Counted from the stretch's first letter, positions 27,699-36,677 are shown. The stretch is 64,000 bases of DNA from Ktedonosporobacter rubrisoli (GCF_004208415.1 NZ_CP035758.1:1426001-1490000), one strand, 5' to 3'. The notes: generated by a model not told the origin, from the sequence alone. Numbers and translations are program-made.

Positions 27699-30188
27699 CT
27701 ACCAGCCATAAGTATTATCTGAAGGCTCATTCTGGCCTGGAAGGTAGAATAGATCTTTCCAGGAGACCATCTTATTGAGACGAGCCTTCCACTCAGGAAG
27801 CGAGTAGACAACGGTCTGGTGGCATTTATTGCTGTTGGGTATGGATGCATCGACCAGGACCGCGTAAAGCGCGCAGTTGTCTCTTGACGAAGCAAGGATA
27901 GCCGTAGGGAATAGTCTTGTTTGTACGTTGTTCTGGATGAACTCCCTGAGCTCCTCAGCCTCCTTCAAGGTCATGTTGAAATATTCGTAGCTCACTGGCG
28001 TAGTTGGGGCCAACGTAGGCTGAAGTGACGCTCTTTTCTGCGCTCGTGCCGCTTCCTCCGCTTCTTTGGCCTCTGCAGCCTTCTTAGCCTCCGCAGCCTT
28101 TTGCTCTTCGAGCTGCGCACGCTCCTCTTTTAGCTCCTGGTACTCCACCTCCAACACGTCCTCGATATCGCGCAGGGAAAGGGCGCTATAGGTTTCAACC
28201 AGCTTCTTGGCCTTGGTGGGAATGCCCTTGTCGTTATACTCGTGAAAGCGAGCAGTGAAATAGGCTCCTGGGTTGTTCATCCACCGATCACGTCTCCATT
28301 TGACCATAGTAACGATGAAAGATGCAAGAGGTAACTCGTAGTTGTATTGGCTTTGTGAACGCTCACGTTTGAACAAACTGAGGTATTTCGGGTAACAATC
28401 AACATTTTCTTCGAGTACGATTGCAAAAAATTCAGCAAGTTTTTTATCGTAACGTAACGTTAACGTTTTTATAAAATTATATATATTATCTACTACGTAT
28501 ACGTTACGTACGTCGTCCTGAAAATCTACCTCACTGAAGATTTTGAGCAATTCGTTTGCATCAAAGTCGTCTTCGAATCTACCTGATTGTGCCGCGTTCG
28601 TAGATTGAGCGGGGATTTTGTGCTCAAGAGGAGACACCGAAGGATTGGATTTTGGTAGATTCGGCGTCTGTTCTCTGCTCCTGGAGCTGCCAAACTGCGT
28701 ATTTGAGGTAGATTCGGTGGCCTGTCTTCTTTCTCGTTCTGAATCTACCGGATTTCTCTTTATGGGAAGAGTTCCCGATGAGCCATACTGGTTATCGTTG
28801 TTGAGCGTTTTCTTCCAGAGAGGTTCCGTTGTGTGCTCATTATGAGAAAAGTTATTCTGGTTGTTAGCTTTCAATTGGGAAGAGCTTTTTGGATTGGAAT
28901 CATACTGGTAGCTCTGGAGCTTTTCTTCACCTTGTTCTGAATCTACCTCAGAGGTAGATTCAGGCTCCTCTAAGTACTGCTCGCTCAGGAAAGGTACGAT
29001 TTTTAGATCTTCTCTTCGCTGTGGAAATATATCAGAAAGCCTGTGCGTATCACCCAGCGTTTCCCGGCCCTGGTACTGCTTCCCATCAGGCTCGTAAACA
29101 TCCTTAAAGAACGGTTGGTTGAGATGTTTGCGTTCCGCATCCTCATTTCGCTTTATCTGTTTTCGGTTAAATTCAACCTGCTCCTTCAGGCGCCTGCGCT
29201 CGGCTTCTGCCTTGGCCCGTATTCTCTGCCGAGTTGCTTGCCGAGTGGTCAGATTGGGCTGCTGCAGATACTTTTCATCAATTTTTAGTGGCTGCCCAAC
29301 TGGCTTTTGTGGAGCTTGTTCCTGGGGAACAGCAGGCTTCTCCGGCATCACATCTGGAGGTTGTGCCTCAGATGGCGTTGGGAGACGGAGCTGAGATGGC
29401 CGTTTTTTTCGTCGCTTGGTGACCACTCCTGGCGCTGGCTCTGCCATAATGGTATGTGATAGTGGGGGAGATCCTGAAAGAGTCTGGGAGAGATATGACT
29501 CTGTGTAGAGGGGCAAGGATAGCCCAACGTGTTTGAGCAGATCATAATTCTGCAGCTCAGGATGATGCTCTATTTCGGCCACCAGGTTGGCCAACATAGC
29601 CACGCCTTGCGCCTTACGCTTATCCTGGAGCGCCTTCTTCACATTCTGGTCCATACTGGCAAGCATCACCGAGTAGGTTCGCTTTATATAGGTCAGCAGG
29701 CTATCCCTGATCAACCCATAGACGCTACTAGCAATTTTTACCTCCTGGGCCATTGTACGCATCTTGGGGCGGCTGTGCTGGATAAGATAATCCAATTCAG
29801 TTGCCAGATTTTCCGGCGGCTGATAATAGCCTATACGCAAGAAATAGGCTGTCCGATCCAAAAACGGTTGTCTATATGTCAGTCCGAGGACTGAGAAAAG
29901 CTTAAAGTACTTCTGCACAGTTTCGTTGGATAAATCTAACATCTTTCCTAGCATCGCCAGACTGCGGGCACAGATGTATACCGCGTCCTTTGGGGCATCA
30001 GGGATGCTGGAAGGCTCATTGAGGGCGCGATCCAGAAACCTGTGGAAGAAATCCTTACCAAGGGTACGTGCAGAAAATATATGTGAAACCACCTGAACGG
30101 TGGAGGGATGAACTACTTTTAATATGTTTTCGTCTGACTCGAAGTCAAATCCATAGTCCTTTAATGACTTATTTGTCGAATCCTCCAT
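27699..30188 (-). CDS. Large winged-helix/coiled-coil protein, possible replication initiator; not recognised
   Basis: An 829-aa protein. Residues about 50-200 are helical with a winged-helix-like segment (ARSLAMLGKMLDLSNETVQKYFKLFSVLGLTYRQ). Residues about 270-560 are low complexity, rich in Pro, Gln, Ser, Asn and charged residues, with a Lys/Arg/Glu coiled coil (QRIRAKAEAERRRLKEQVE). A second globular part (about 570-690: YNFIKTLTLRYDKKLAEFF, WRRDRWMNNPGAYFTARF) is followed by a Glu/Ala coiled coil and a C-terminal domain. The layout recalls plasmid replication initiators or DnaD-like proteins, and iteron-like repeats lie on both sides. That is inference. The DNA for the disordered part contains about eight GTAGATTC motifs. 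Confidence 0.6.
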   Translation of the reverse strand: MEDSTNKSLKDYGFDFESDENILKVVHPSTVQVVSHIFSARTLGKDFFHRFLDRALNEPSSIPDAPKDAVYICARSLAMLGKMLDLSNETVQKYFKLFSVLGLTYRQPFLDRTAYFLRIGYYQPPENLATELDYLIQHSRPKMRTMAQEVKIASSVYGLIRDSLLTYIKRTYSVMLASMDQNVKKALQDKRKAQGVAMLANLVAEIEHHPELQNYDLLKHVGLSLPLYTESYLSQTLSGSPPLSHTIMAEPAPGVVTKRRKKRPSQLRLPTPSEAQPPDVMPEKPAVPQEQAPQKPVGQPLKIDEKYLQQPNLTTRQATRQRIRAKAEAERRRLKEQVEFNRKQIKRNEDAERKHLNQPFFKDVYEPDGKQYQGRETLGDTHRLSDIFPQRREDLKIVPFLSEQYLEEPESTSEVDSEQGEEKLQSYQYDSNPKSSSQLKANNQNNFSHNEHTTEPLWKKTLNNDNQYGSSGTLPIKRNPVDSERERRQATESTSNTQFGSSRSREQTPNLPKSNPSVSPLEHKIPAQSTNAAQSGRFEDDFDANELLKIFSEVDFQDDVRNVYVVDNIYNFIKTLTLRYDKKLAEFFAIVLEENVDCYPKYLSLFKRERSQSQYNYELPLASFIVTMVKWRRDRWMNNPGAYFTARFHEYNDKGIPTKAKKLVETYSALSLRDIEDVLEVEYQELKEERAQLEEQKAAEAKKAAEAKEAEEAARAQKRASLQPTLAPTTPVSYEYFNMTLKEAEELREFIQNNVQTRLFPTAILASSRDNCALYAVLVDASIPNSNKCHQTVVYSLPEWKARLNKMVSWKDLFYLPGQNEPSDNTYGW

Positions 30189-30345
30189 GTTTGGTTAACC
30201 TTTCTACGTTCAAACCTCACTAGCCTCAACCAAAAAATTTGGGATCTAAGTCAAGTACTGCTGGAGTCTAAAAATCGTTAGGACTGTTGTGCCTTGACAT
30301 ATTTAATCGAATAGTATACGGTATTTCTCGGAGTTAGTTCTTGCA

Positions 30346-30882
30346 TTAAATTGCATACCCCATCTTCTGATTGGTAAAGTTCCAGATGCTTGTTTTTCTC
30401 TTTCCATAAGGAAAAACGCGTGAGGGCGTACCTTTTAGTTGATAGATCGGATGTGCTTCGGTTGCTTTTTTCAGATCAACCTCTACTAGAGTAGAATAGC
30501 GCATCTGGTTCGCGTACATCATTTCGAGCCTCTTGGGTATACTATTAATGCCTTCTGCTAATTCATAACGCTTGGGAGTGCAATAACCCAACGCGTATAA
30601 GCCAGATGTACTGGTGCTGCTGCGCACCTCTTCATGAAGGTTGCATGTCAGTGCATAGTTTATCTGGGCGGGTAAGTAGGCTGCGGGGTTGGAGAGATAG
30701 TTGTTGACTATAGCGTCTGCTTCGGTGCCGCTTATCTGTTGAGCCGGAAATTGGATTGAAGGCAGTCGTTTGCAAGAGCTGCTCATCAGTGACCAGGCTA
30801 TGCTGGTTTGTTGAGAAGCGAGTATGGTTTGGTCGCTCTCTTTTTGCAATTGAGACTGCTTATATGTGTAATTGCTTATCAT
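30346..30882 (-). CDS. Hypothetical protein next to iteron-like repeats
   Basis: A 178-aa open frame (MISNYTYKQSQLQKESDQTI at the start, VFPYGKRKTSIWNFTNQKMG near the end) with no recognisable domain, membrane helix or signal. Composition is rich in Ser, Asn, Tyr and Gln like the large protein downstream of it on the same strand, which suggests one accessory region. Whether it is expressed is uncertain; no strong ribosome binding site is seen. Confidence 0.4.
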   Translation of the reverse strand: MISNYTYKQSQLQKESDQTILASQQTSIAWSLMSSSCKRLPSIQFPAQQISGTEADAIVNNYLSNPAAYLPAQINYALTCNLHEEVRSSTSTSGLYALGYCTPKRYELAEGINSIPKRLEMMYANQMRYSTLVEVDLKKATEAHPIYQLKGTPSRVFPYGKRKTSIWNFTNQKMGYAI

Positions 30883-31140
30883 TGCTCATTAATCTCCAAT
30901 TTCCCTCTTATATCCTCTCTCTGCTAGCCTTTTGAATAGATAGCAGAGACCCAGTAGCCACTTAGCTGTTGAATAATGTATTGCGTCCTTTGAAGCCTCT
31001 GTCCGTGCTTTATGTAAGTTGGCAAAGCTCCAAGGAAGACTGTATATTGGTATAGTACAGGAAAAAAAATGTTAACGCTAGCATGTACACACACTATAAT
31101 TTTTCATTGTTTTGAGCTCAGTGATTTTTTTTCACGCTCA

Positions 31141-31276
31141 AATTGCACGGAACCCTGGTGTGAAATTGCACGGAACCCTGGTGGGAATTGCACGTAGCCC
31201 CGGTGGGGTTTGCGCGGAGCCCTGGTGGGGTATTGCTCGGAGCCCTGGTGGGGGAACGCTCGGAGCCCTGGTGGGG
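31141..31276. repeat. Six iteron-like direct repeats, 22-23-bp period
   Basis: Units of the form TTGCACGGAGCCCTGGTGGGG begin near 31143, 31166, 31188, 31210, 31233 and 31256. The GCCCTGGTG core is nearly invariant; the first bases drift along the array. There are no variable spacers, so it is not CRISPR. A seventh copy stands alone at 34124-34146. A period of two helical turns is what a replication or partition protein would need to bind one face of the DNA. The rest of the gap 30883-31725 is AT-rich without genes. Confidence 0.9.
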
Positions 31277-31725
31277 TAATTTAGTGCTTGTCTATTAATC
31301 ATCATCTACTTTCTCCTCTCCCTGGGAAGCGTTAGCGTTAAAAATTAAGAATTGACGTTCTTTTTATAAAAATGCATTATAATATATATTGTCGGCTTAC
31401 CCGTACCTTCACTGGGATATAGGGGTATTCTAGTTAAAATAAGCCAAACGTTGACCTGCCGCGTGCTAATTGAAAACGAGAGATGTCTACGATAACCAAA
31501 CAGTGATGTGCGAAATTCAGCTCAGATCCTCTCTGGGATAAGACACAAATTGCTATTTTTAATGTGGTCGCCAAAACATATTATACTTGGGCTTGCAAAT
31601 GGTGCCCTTGAGCATAACTTTTAGCATTCCATTCGTTAACGGACGCTTGACAATATTCTCATATGCATATGCTACACTAGTAATCTGTGAACTGATTAAA
31701 CTGCTTTACGAAAGGCAAGAGTAGA

Positions 31726-33126
31726 ATGCCTCGTTGTCATAACTGTGGGAACAAACTCTTGACACAGACAGCTTTATGTACTGTCTGCGCAAAGAATCCC
31801 GCTCAACTCCCTGGAAGAACTGGCAAGTTGCTAGCTCAGCGCTATCGCATTCTTGCGAAGGTGGGCGAAGGAGGATTTGGTGTCGTTTATAAGGCGCAGG
31901 ATAGGCTGAGAGGTAATAAGATTGTTGCCATCAAAGAGATAGATCTCAGCTCCCTGAGTACGCAGGAGAAAATAGATGTAACCGATTCCTACAATCGCGA
32001 AATCACCCTGCTCTCCAAATTAAGCCATAAGAGCTTGCCTGCTATCCATGATCATTTTACTGATCCCGAGCACTGGTACGTTGTTATGGATTATATACGT
32101 GGCAAGACACTAGAAGAGATTCTCCAGACGACGCGCGGTGGACGTCTGCCCATAAAGCAGGCTCTGGAAATTGGGATGAAGCTGTGCGACGTGCTAGCCT
32201 ATCTGCATGGCCAGAATCCTCCCGTCATTTTCCGCGATGTGAAGCCTTCTAATGTGATGTTGACACGTAAGGGGAATCTCTATTTGATCGACTTTGGCAT
32301 CGCTCGCCTCTATCGTAGGGATAAGAGGCGCGATACAGGCCCCCTGGGTTCACCTGGCTATGCAGCTCCCGAACAGTATGGCATTGCCCAGACGACGGCC
32401 CAGACAGATATCTATGGGTTAGGAGCTACTCTACAGACACTGCTATCAGGCAAAGAGCCTTTAGATATTCGGGCCGATGGATGGCCAGCCGATTGTAATT
32501 TGCCTGAGCGATTGCAAACGCTGCTAGATTGCATGATGGAGCGCGATCTTAAGCGGCGCCCTGCTGATGTCAAGGATCTAAAATGGGATCTAAAATGGGT
32601 GGCCAGTACTCTGCCTAAGAGCCGTTGGCAGGTAGGCATGGCCTCGTTTTGGAAACTTGTGATTAACATCGTGCCTCAGACGATGATGTTGCTTCTGCTG
32701 TCACTGCTTTTCCCTCTTGTCGCAGCTGCTACAGGCTTTCTGGCTAGCTCATTCTGGATACCTTGCTTGCTAGCAATGCTTGTAGTCTTCGTTGGCTGCT
32801 GTATTTCCCCCCTGCTTGCTGTAAGTGGCGCGAGGCCGCTAGAGCGCTGGGCAGCTCTCTGGCGACGCCTGCCGCGAGCTCTCTTTTTAACTTTGTTGCC
32901 TGCTCTGCTCTTCTATATCTTCTATGATAGCTTGCGGCCTGGCAATACCTTTGCCTGGGTTGAGGTATTGTTGATCGGTTCTGTATGTGCGACGCTGGAT
33001 ATGCTTCTCTTCTCAGTAAGCAAACGGCTTTTCCGCTTGCTTAAGCACCTGCGCAACCTATCGAGAGCTTATCCTGGTCGGAGTCGTACAAGTATCCCTC
33101 CTCAGAAGATGTCGCAACATATGTGA
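31726..33126 (+). CDS. Membrane Ser/Thr protein kinase with N-terminal zinc ribbon
   Basis: The 466-aa protein starts with a zinc ribbon (CHNCGNKLLTQTALCTVC), followed by a Hanks-type kinase domain at about 38-300: VGEGGFGVVYKA (P-loop), VAIKEID (ATP-binding Lys), FRDVKPSNVML (catalytic loop), LIDFGIARL (DFG) and GSPGYAAPEQYG. The last 150 residues contain about four membrane helices (MMLLLLSLLFPLVAAATGFL and others), so the kinase faces the cytoplasm and is membrane anchored. No extracellular sensor domain is apparent. ATG follows a weak AAGGCAAG. It sits between the iteron array and the small stress membrane protein. Confidence 0.9.
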   Translation: MPRCHNCGNKLLTQTALCTVCAKNPAQLPGRTGKLLAQRYRILAKVGEGGFGVVYKAQDRLRGNKIVAIKEIDLSSLSTQEKIDVTDSYNREITLLSKLSHKSLPAIHDHFTDPEHWYVVMDYIRGKTLEEILQTTRGGRLPIKQALEIGMKLCDVLAYLHGQNPPVIFRDVKPSNVMLTRKGNLYLIDFGIARLYRRDKRRDTGPLGSPGYAAPEQYGIAQTTAQTDIYGLGATLQTLLSGKEPLDIRADGWPADCNLPERLQTLLDCMMERDLKRRPADVKDLKWDLKWVASTLPKSRWQVGMASFWKLVINIVPQTMMLLLLSLLFPLVAAATGFLASSFWIPCLLAMLVVFVGCCISPLLAVSGARPLERWAALWRRLPRALFLTLLPALLFYIFYDSLRPGNTFAWVEVLLIGSVCATLDMLLFSVSKRLFRLLKHLRNLSRAYPGRSRTSIPPQKMSQHM

Positions 33127-33489
33127 CGCGTTGTCTACATCCTGCCTGCCATTCTGCCTTAGTCCAGGATAGGCATGTTTTGATGCTTCATCATCCGCAC
33201 ACGATTGCTGTTTTGTTTGGAAGGCTTGGAAGCGGCTAAAAAGAGCTTAGGAGAGGTCGGATAGGCCCAGGCCTGTGAAACTCCCATTCTTGCCGTTGCG
33301 TATCTGTCTATAGCAAGTTCTTTAACTTGATGAGAACGTAAATGAGCTAAAAAAGTCTAAAGGTGAACTATGCTTGCTGTTAACCAGGAATATGTTTTTC
33401 TGGAAAATAGATATAATGGTTTAACTTTAGCCGCAAGGTTGAAAAACACTATTAACAGCGGAATGTAGCTAAAGGGTAAGGAGGAGTAT
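33127..33489. other. Intergenic
   Basis: No gene recognised; probably carries the promoter of the small membrane protein. Confidence 0.35.
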
Positions 33490-33792
33490 ATGGTGCTTGC
33501 CGCATTAGCCCTGGGCGCGACACTACAGCCCGGTGGGATTATTATGTGGCTCATTCTAGGGCTGATAGCTGGTTTTCTGGCTAGCGCGGTGATGCGTGGA
33601 GACGGCTATGGGCTGATTGGCGATCTCATCTTTGGTCTGGTAGGAGCGTTTATCGGCGGCTTGATTATGGATCTGCTGATGCCTGATGCTTCCTTTGGTT
33701 TTTGGGGTAGCCTTGTTGTTGCCTTCATTGGAGCCTGCATTCTGATTGCTATTGTACGTGCTATTGCGGGCGCAAGAACGCAGAGGCTCTAG
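33490..33792 (+). CDS. GlsB/YeaQ/YmgE-type small membrane protein
   Basis: A 100-aa protein with three membrane helices and the glycine pattern of the transglycosylase-associated (GlsB/YeaQ/YmgE) family: WLILGLIAGFLASAVMRGDG, LIGDLIFGLVGAFIGGLIMD, and a last helix around VVAFIGACILIAIVRAI. Members are linked to envelope stress but their activity is not known. AAGGAGG precedes the ATG at 33490; an in-frame ATG at 33544 would give the more usual length of about 82 aa, so the first 18 residues may not belong. A terminator hairpin follows. Confidence 0.8.
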   Translation: MVLAALALGATLQPGGIIMWLILGLIAGFLASAVMRGDGYGLIGDLIFGLVGAFIGGLIMDLLMPDASFGFWGSLVVAFIGACILIAIVRAIAGARTQRL

Positions 33793-33833
33793 ACTATCTT
33801 CAGATAAATTACCAGAGCAGATGTTTTTGCATG

Positions 33834-33854
33834 GGACCTGGAATTTCCAGGTCC
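33834..33854 (+). terminator. Terminator-like hairpin after the small membrane protein gene
   Basis: GGACCTGG at 33834-33841 pairs with CCAGGTCC at 33847-33854; TTCCTGTTG follows. Confidence 0.6.
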
Positions 33855-34054
33855 TTCCTGTTGCTCCCGATCAAGGCATTCGTATGTTCGCTCGGGTTCG
33901 TTTAGTGAGTACACCAAATGGACCAGGGGAGATGAGGACAAAATGGATAAGTTCAAGGGAATTTGTAGGGGAGGCCGCCGCTTGTTCAGGCTTGCACTCT
34001 ACAGCCCTTAAAATTGTCTATAAAGGCACTATTTGGGAAACCACAAAAAAGTGA

Positions 34055-34081
34055 CCTATAGAGCTAAATCGGCTCTATAGG
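34055..34081. terminator. 10-bp stem-loop
   Basis: CCTATAGAGC at 34055-34064 pairs with GCTCTATAGG at 34072-34081. It lies in a gene-free region just before the solitary iteron copy. Confidence 0.5.
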
Positions 34082-34123
34082 CTGGTCTACATCGTTTTAG
34101 GAATCTGCCAAACTCTTGCTAAA

Positions 34124-34146
34124 ATTGCACGGAGCCCTGGTGGGGT
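34124..34146. repeat. Solitary copy of the iteron-like repeat
   Basis: ATTGCACGGAGCCCTGGTGGGG, the best consensus match to the array at 31141-31276 and in the same orientation, 2.8 kb away on the other side of the kinase gene. Confidence 0.85.
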
Positions 34147-34199
34147 AGTGTCATCAGTATATAGAATAGATGCGAGGAAAAAACGTTATTCTCCTTCTG

Positions 34200-35870
34200 T
34201 TCTTTTAGCAGGCCGATCTTCTAGGCAGTTTTGCTCTTGTTCCTCATCTAGGAACGTGCAATTTCTAGATCGTACGCTTTTCTATATTCATAGCTAAGGG
34301 CTATTTTCTGCTGTTCTAGCAATGTGGTTTTTCCATATATAAGGAAGGGAAGAAATCTTGCTATCTAGAAATGTGGCGTGTGGAGATTGCCAGGAAGTGA
34401 GATTGCTAGAAAAGAGTGAAATCTGCCTTTCTATCTCAGTCTCTTATCTGGAAATCTAGCCTAGCAGAAATCTACAAAAATATAATAGTAGAAAAATAGA
34501 AATGTAGCTAACTAGAACGGAGTCAGATCTATATTTCTTGCTATCTTGATCGGAATAAATCTACCAGGCATGATAATACACTTATCTACTTTGGTAGAAT
34601 GCTAGCTAGACAGAAAAGTGCTGATTATAGCTAACTTGACTGCAGGCTTTTCTAGATCTAGAAAAGTATCAAAACTAGCTTAGTAGAAAACAAGATCAGT
34701 TCTCTTTCTTTATTGGAGTGATCTTCATAAGGGGCTTTTCTGGATAGGAGAGTTATCTAGAATGCTGCCTATTCTAGATAACTGAACGGTGACATCACGT
34801 AGCTAGAAGAGAAGAATTCTGTGTTTCTGTGAAGGTAGAAAAGCACCTTTCTGGAAATTTGATCGCAGAAAGCCGTTTTGTGTTATTTCTACTTATCTAG
34901 ATTTCTATCTTAGCGCATGGCTGGCATCGAACAGCTTTTTATAAAACTAGCAAGCTAACTATCTAGATTAGAGGTATATCAAGAAAAGTGTTATTTCTTC
35001 AATAATACCAGAGGCCATAAAAAATGAGCGCACTTCTTACCGCTTAAATTTCTTTTGCACTATTTCCTTGGGCAAGATTTCTAGAAAATATATAAAGCAA
35101 GATATCTAGAATACTATTTTGAGGCGTGAAGGCTAAAGTTACAACAGCTTTTAGTTACGACAGAGTGACGTAAGGTTGTGTAGACGAGATGTATACAGCC
35201 TATTTTTCTTGATATCCAAATCTACTTAACAAGAAAATATTCAAAACTAGATTTCCTGTTTGCTAGCTTTGCTAAAAATATTTTTCCTGGATTTCTGCCA
35301 AAGAGGAATAATAGTAAAGAAGAAAATTGCAAAATCTAGTATGCTACATTTCCATCTTCGTAGAAAACTAGATTTCCTGCTGCTTAGAGCAGCGAAATAG
35401 CAGGAAATCTAGAAAATATGCCAATCGTGAATGCTAGAAATCATACTGATCATCAATACTGGTTGGCTAGATAAGTGCCTATAGTGGAAAAGCTAGTTTA
35501 TAGTCTTTTCGCGAAATCACAATTTTCTAGAATGCTAGATATCTATAATTCACGATCGAGCACCATTCTTGCTGCTATTCTAATCCTGCTTGGAGCATCT
35601 TCTAGAAAGAAGGAAAATATTAATATCTACCTAACTAGATTAAGAAGAGTTATAGAATTCTAGATATCTAGGAAAGATAACTAACCTGATTAATGGCAAG
35701 GATTATATTCAAGATATCTTTAAAGCTACTTTTCTAGAAAAGAAGAAAAGCGGATATTCTTGTAATATATCTCATCTACTTTGGTCTTCTTTCCATAATT
35801 CTAGAGAAGTAGGAAGGTAGGAGAATAGTTATCGAGAAAAGAAGAATAACCGAAATATAGTTAGGTGACA
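34200..35870. repeat. Gene-free region crowded with CTAGAAA palindromes
   Basis: About 1.7 kb, very AT-rich, in which CTAGAAA, TTTCTAG and ATCTAGAA-like words recur every 20-60 bases in both orientations. Some form exact palindromes: a 20-bp one at 34647-34666, a 13-bp stem at 34751-34763 with 34771-34783, and a 14-bp stem at 35368-35381 with 35399-35412. No open frame here has coding character. Isolated copies of TTTCTAGAAA also occur near 19.4, 45.3 and 48.8 kb. Confidence 0.85.
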
Positions 35871-35876
35871 AATCTG

Positions 35877-36107
35877 TTAAGGAAGAAAGGTGGCATATTA
35901 ACCTATCTGCCGATATAGAAAGCCAGATTGGATAATGATCTTCTAATATAGAAAGCTAGATCAAATAGCGATCTGCCGATGTAGAATGCTAGATTAGACA
36001 ATAGTCCTCTAATGAAGAAAGCTAGATTAGACAACTATCTTCCAATACAGAAAACTAGAATAAGCAGCGAGCTTCCAATATAGAAAACCAGATTGAAAGA
36101 CTTCTCG
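35877..36107. repeat. Seven tandem 33-bp repeats
   Basis: Units begin at 35877, 35910, 35943, 35976, 36009, 36042 and 36075 with an exact 33-base period. The shared pattern is CYAATATAGAAAGCTAGATT followed by a less conserved part ending in ATCTT. There is no conserved-repeat/variable-spacer division as in CRISPR. The array ends about 260 bases before the RiPP precursor gene. Confidence 0.9.
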
Positions 36108-36277
36108 GAATCTACCATTATAGACTTCTATTTATTAAACTGATCTAGAGATCTATATTGCCTGCTTACAAGAAATCTAGCTTACAAGAAATCTAGAAAT
36201 TAAACTTGCCTGGAAAAGTAGAAGAATACAGCTTTCCCATGATAGCATAAAAATTTCATAAAAAGCATCTCAACTTA

Positions 36278-36306
36278 TTGACATATACAGAAAAATGGTG
36301 TAAGTA
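36278..36306 (+). promoter_or_regulatory. Weak promoter candidate for the RiPP operon
   Basis: TTGACA at 36278-36283 matches the -35 consensus exactly; 17 bases later the sequence TAAGTA is a poor -10, and TAATAA slightly further on is an alternative. It lies 65 bases before the precursor start. Confidence 0.35.
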
Positions 36307-36370
36307 ATAAGAATATCGAAAATCAGTTTTGCCTTGTAAAAGTTGTATAGACATGTAAGGAGTATATTGC

Positions 36371-36574
36371 ATGGATGTAATAGCTCACACGTCAAAAAAC
36401 ACAAACGTCTCGTATTTCTCCTCTGAAAATGCCAACGGATCTCTCTTCTGGTGCGAAGCCGCGCAGGACGGTCAGGTATCCGATCTTCTAGAAGAGGCAG
36501 CGGTGGCAGGGTGCCACTGTATCGCTTGCGGTGGCTGTGATGCGGTTCTAGAAGACACCGACGAAATTTCCTGA
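36371..36574 (+). CDS. RiPP precursor peptide, cysteine-rich C-terminal core
   Basis: A 67-aa peptide with AAGGAG ten bases before its ATG. The leader-like first part is rich in Ser and Asn (MDVIAHTSKNTNVSYFSSEN), then LFWCEAAQDGQVSDLLEEAA, and the core has four closely spaced cysteines, C48, C50, C53 and C56, in AGCHCIACGGCDAVL, ending in an acidic EDTDEIS. It is the first gene of an operon with an MNIO (DUF692) enzyme, a PqqD-like recognition domain, modifying enzymes and an exporter. Its size, position, strong ribosome binding site and Cys pattern make it the likely substrate. The cleavage site and the product are unknown; an AG dipeptide just before C48 (A46-G47) is a possible leader end. 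Confidence 0.8.
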   Translation: MDVIAHTSKNTNVSYFSSENANGSLFWCEAAQDGQVSDLLEEAAVAGCHCIACGGCDAVLEDTDEIS

Positions 36575-36595
36575 ACATTTGAGGTACAGAAGTGT

Positions 36596-36622
36596 AGGGG
36601 AACAGCAAGCCTCTGTTCCCCT
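36596..36622 (+). terminator. Attenuator-like hairpin after the precursor gene
   Basis: AGGGGAACAG at 36596-36605 pairs perfectly with CTGTTCCCCT at 36613-36622; TTTTT follows about nine bases later. Placed between the precursor and the enzyme genes it should let most transcripts stop or be protected, giving more peptide than enzyme, as in many RiPP operons. Confidence 0.65.
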
Positions 36623-36677
36623 ATGTGCTAATTTTTGTCATGCACGAAGCACGACAACACCTATTGGCAATCTCAGG

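Noticed and set aside
31141..31276. CRISPR array
   Set aside because: Repeats are directly adjacent (22-23-bp period) with no unique spacers, and no cas genes are present.
33746..34054. 102-codon open frame after the small membrane protein
   Set aside because: It overlaps the end of that gene and runs through its terminator hairpin; no domain.
35475..35663. 62-codon open frame in the palindrome field
   Set aside because: Codons derive from CTAGAAA repeats; no start signal.
35877..36107. CRISPR array
   Set aside because: The 33-bp units diverge over their whole length; there is no constant repeat alternating with unique spacers.
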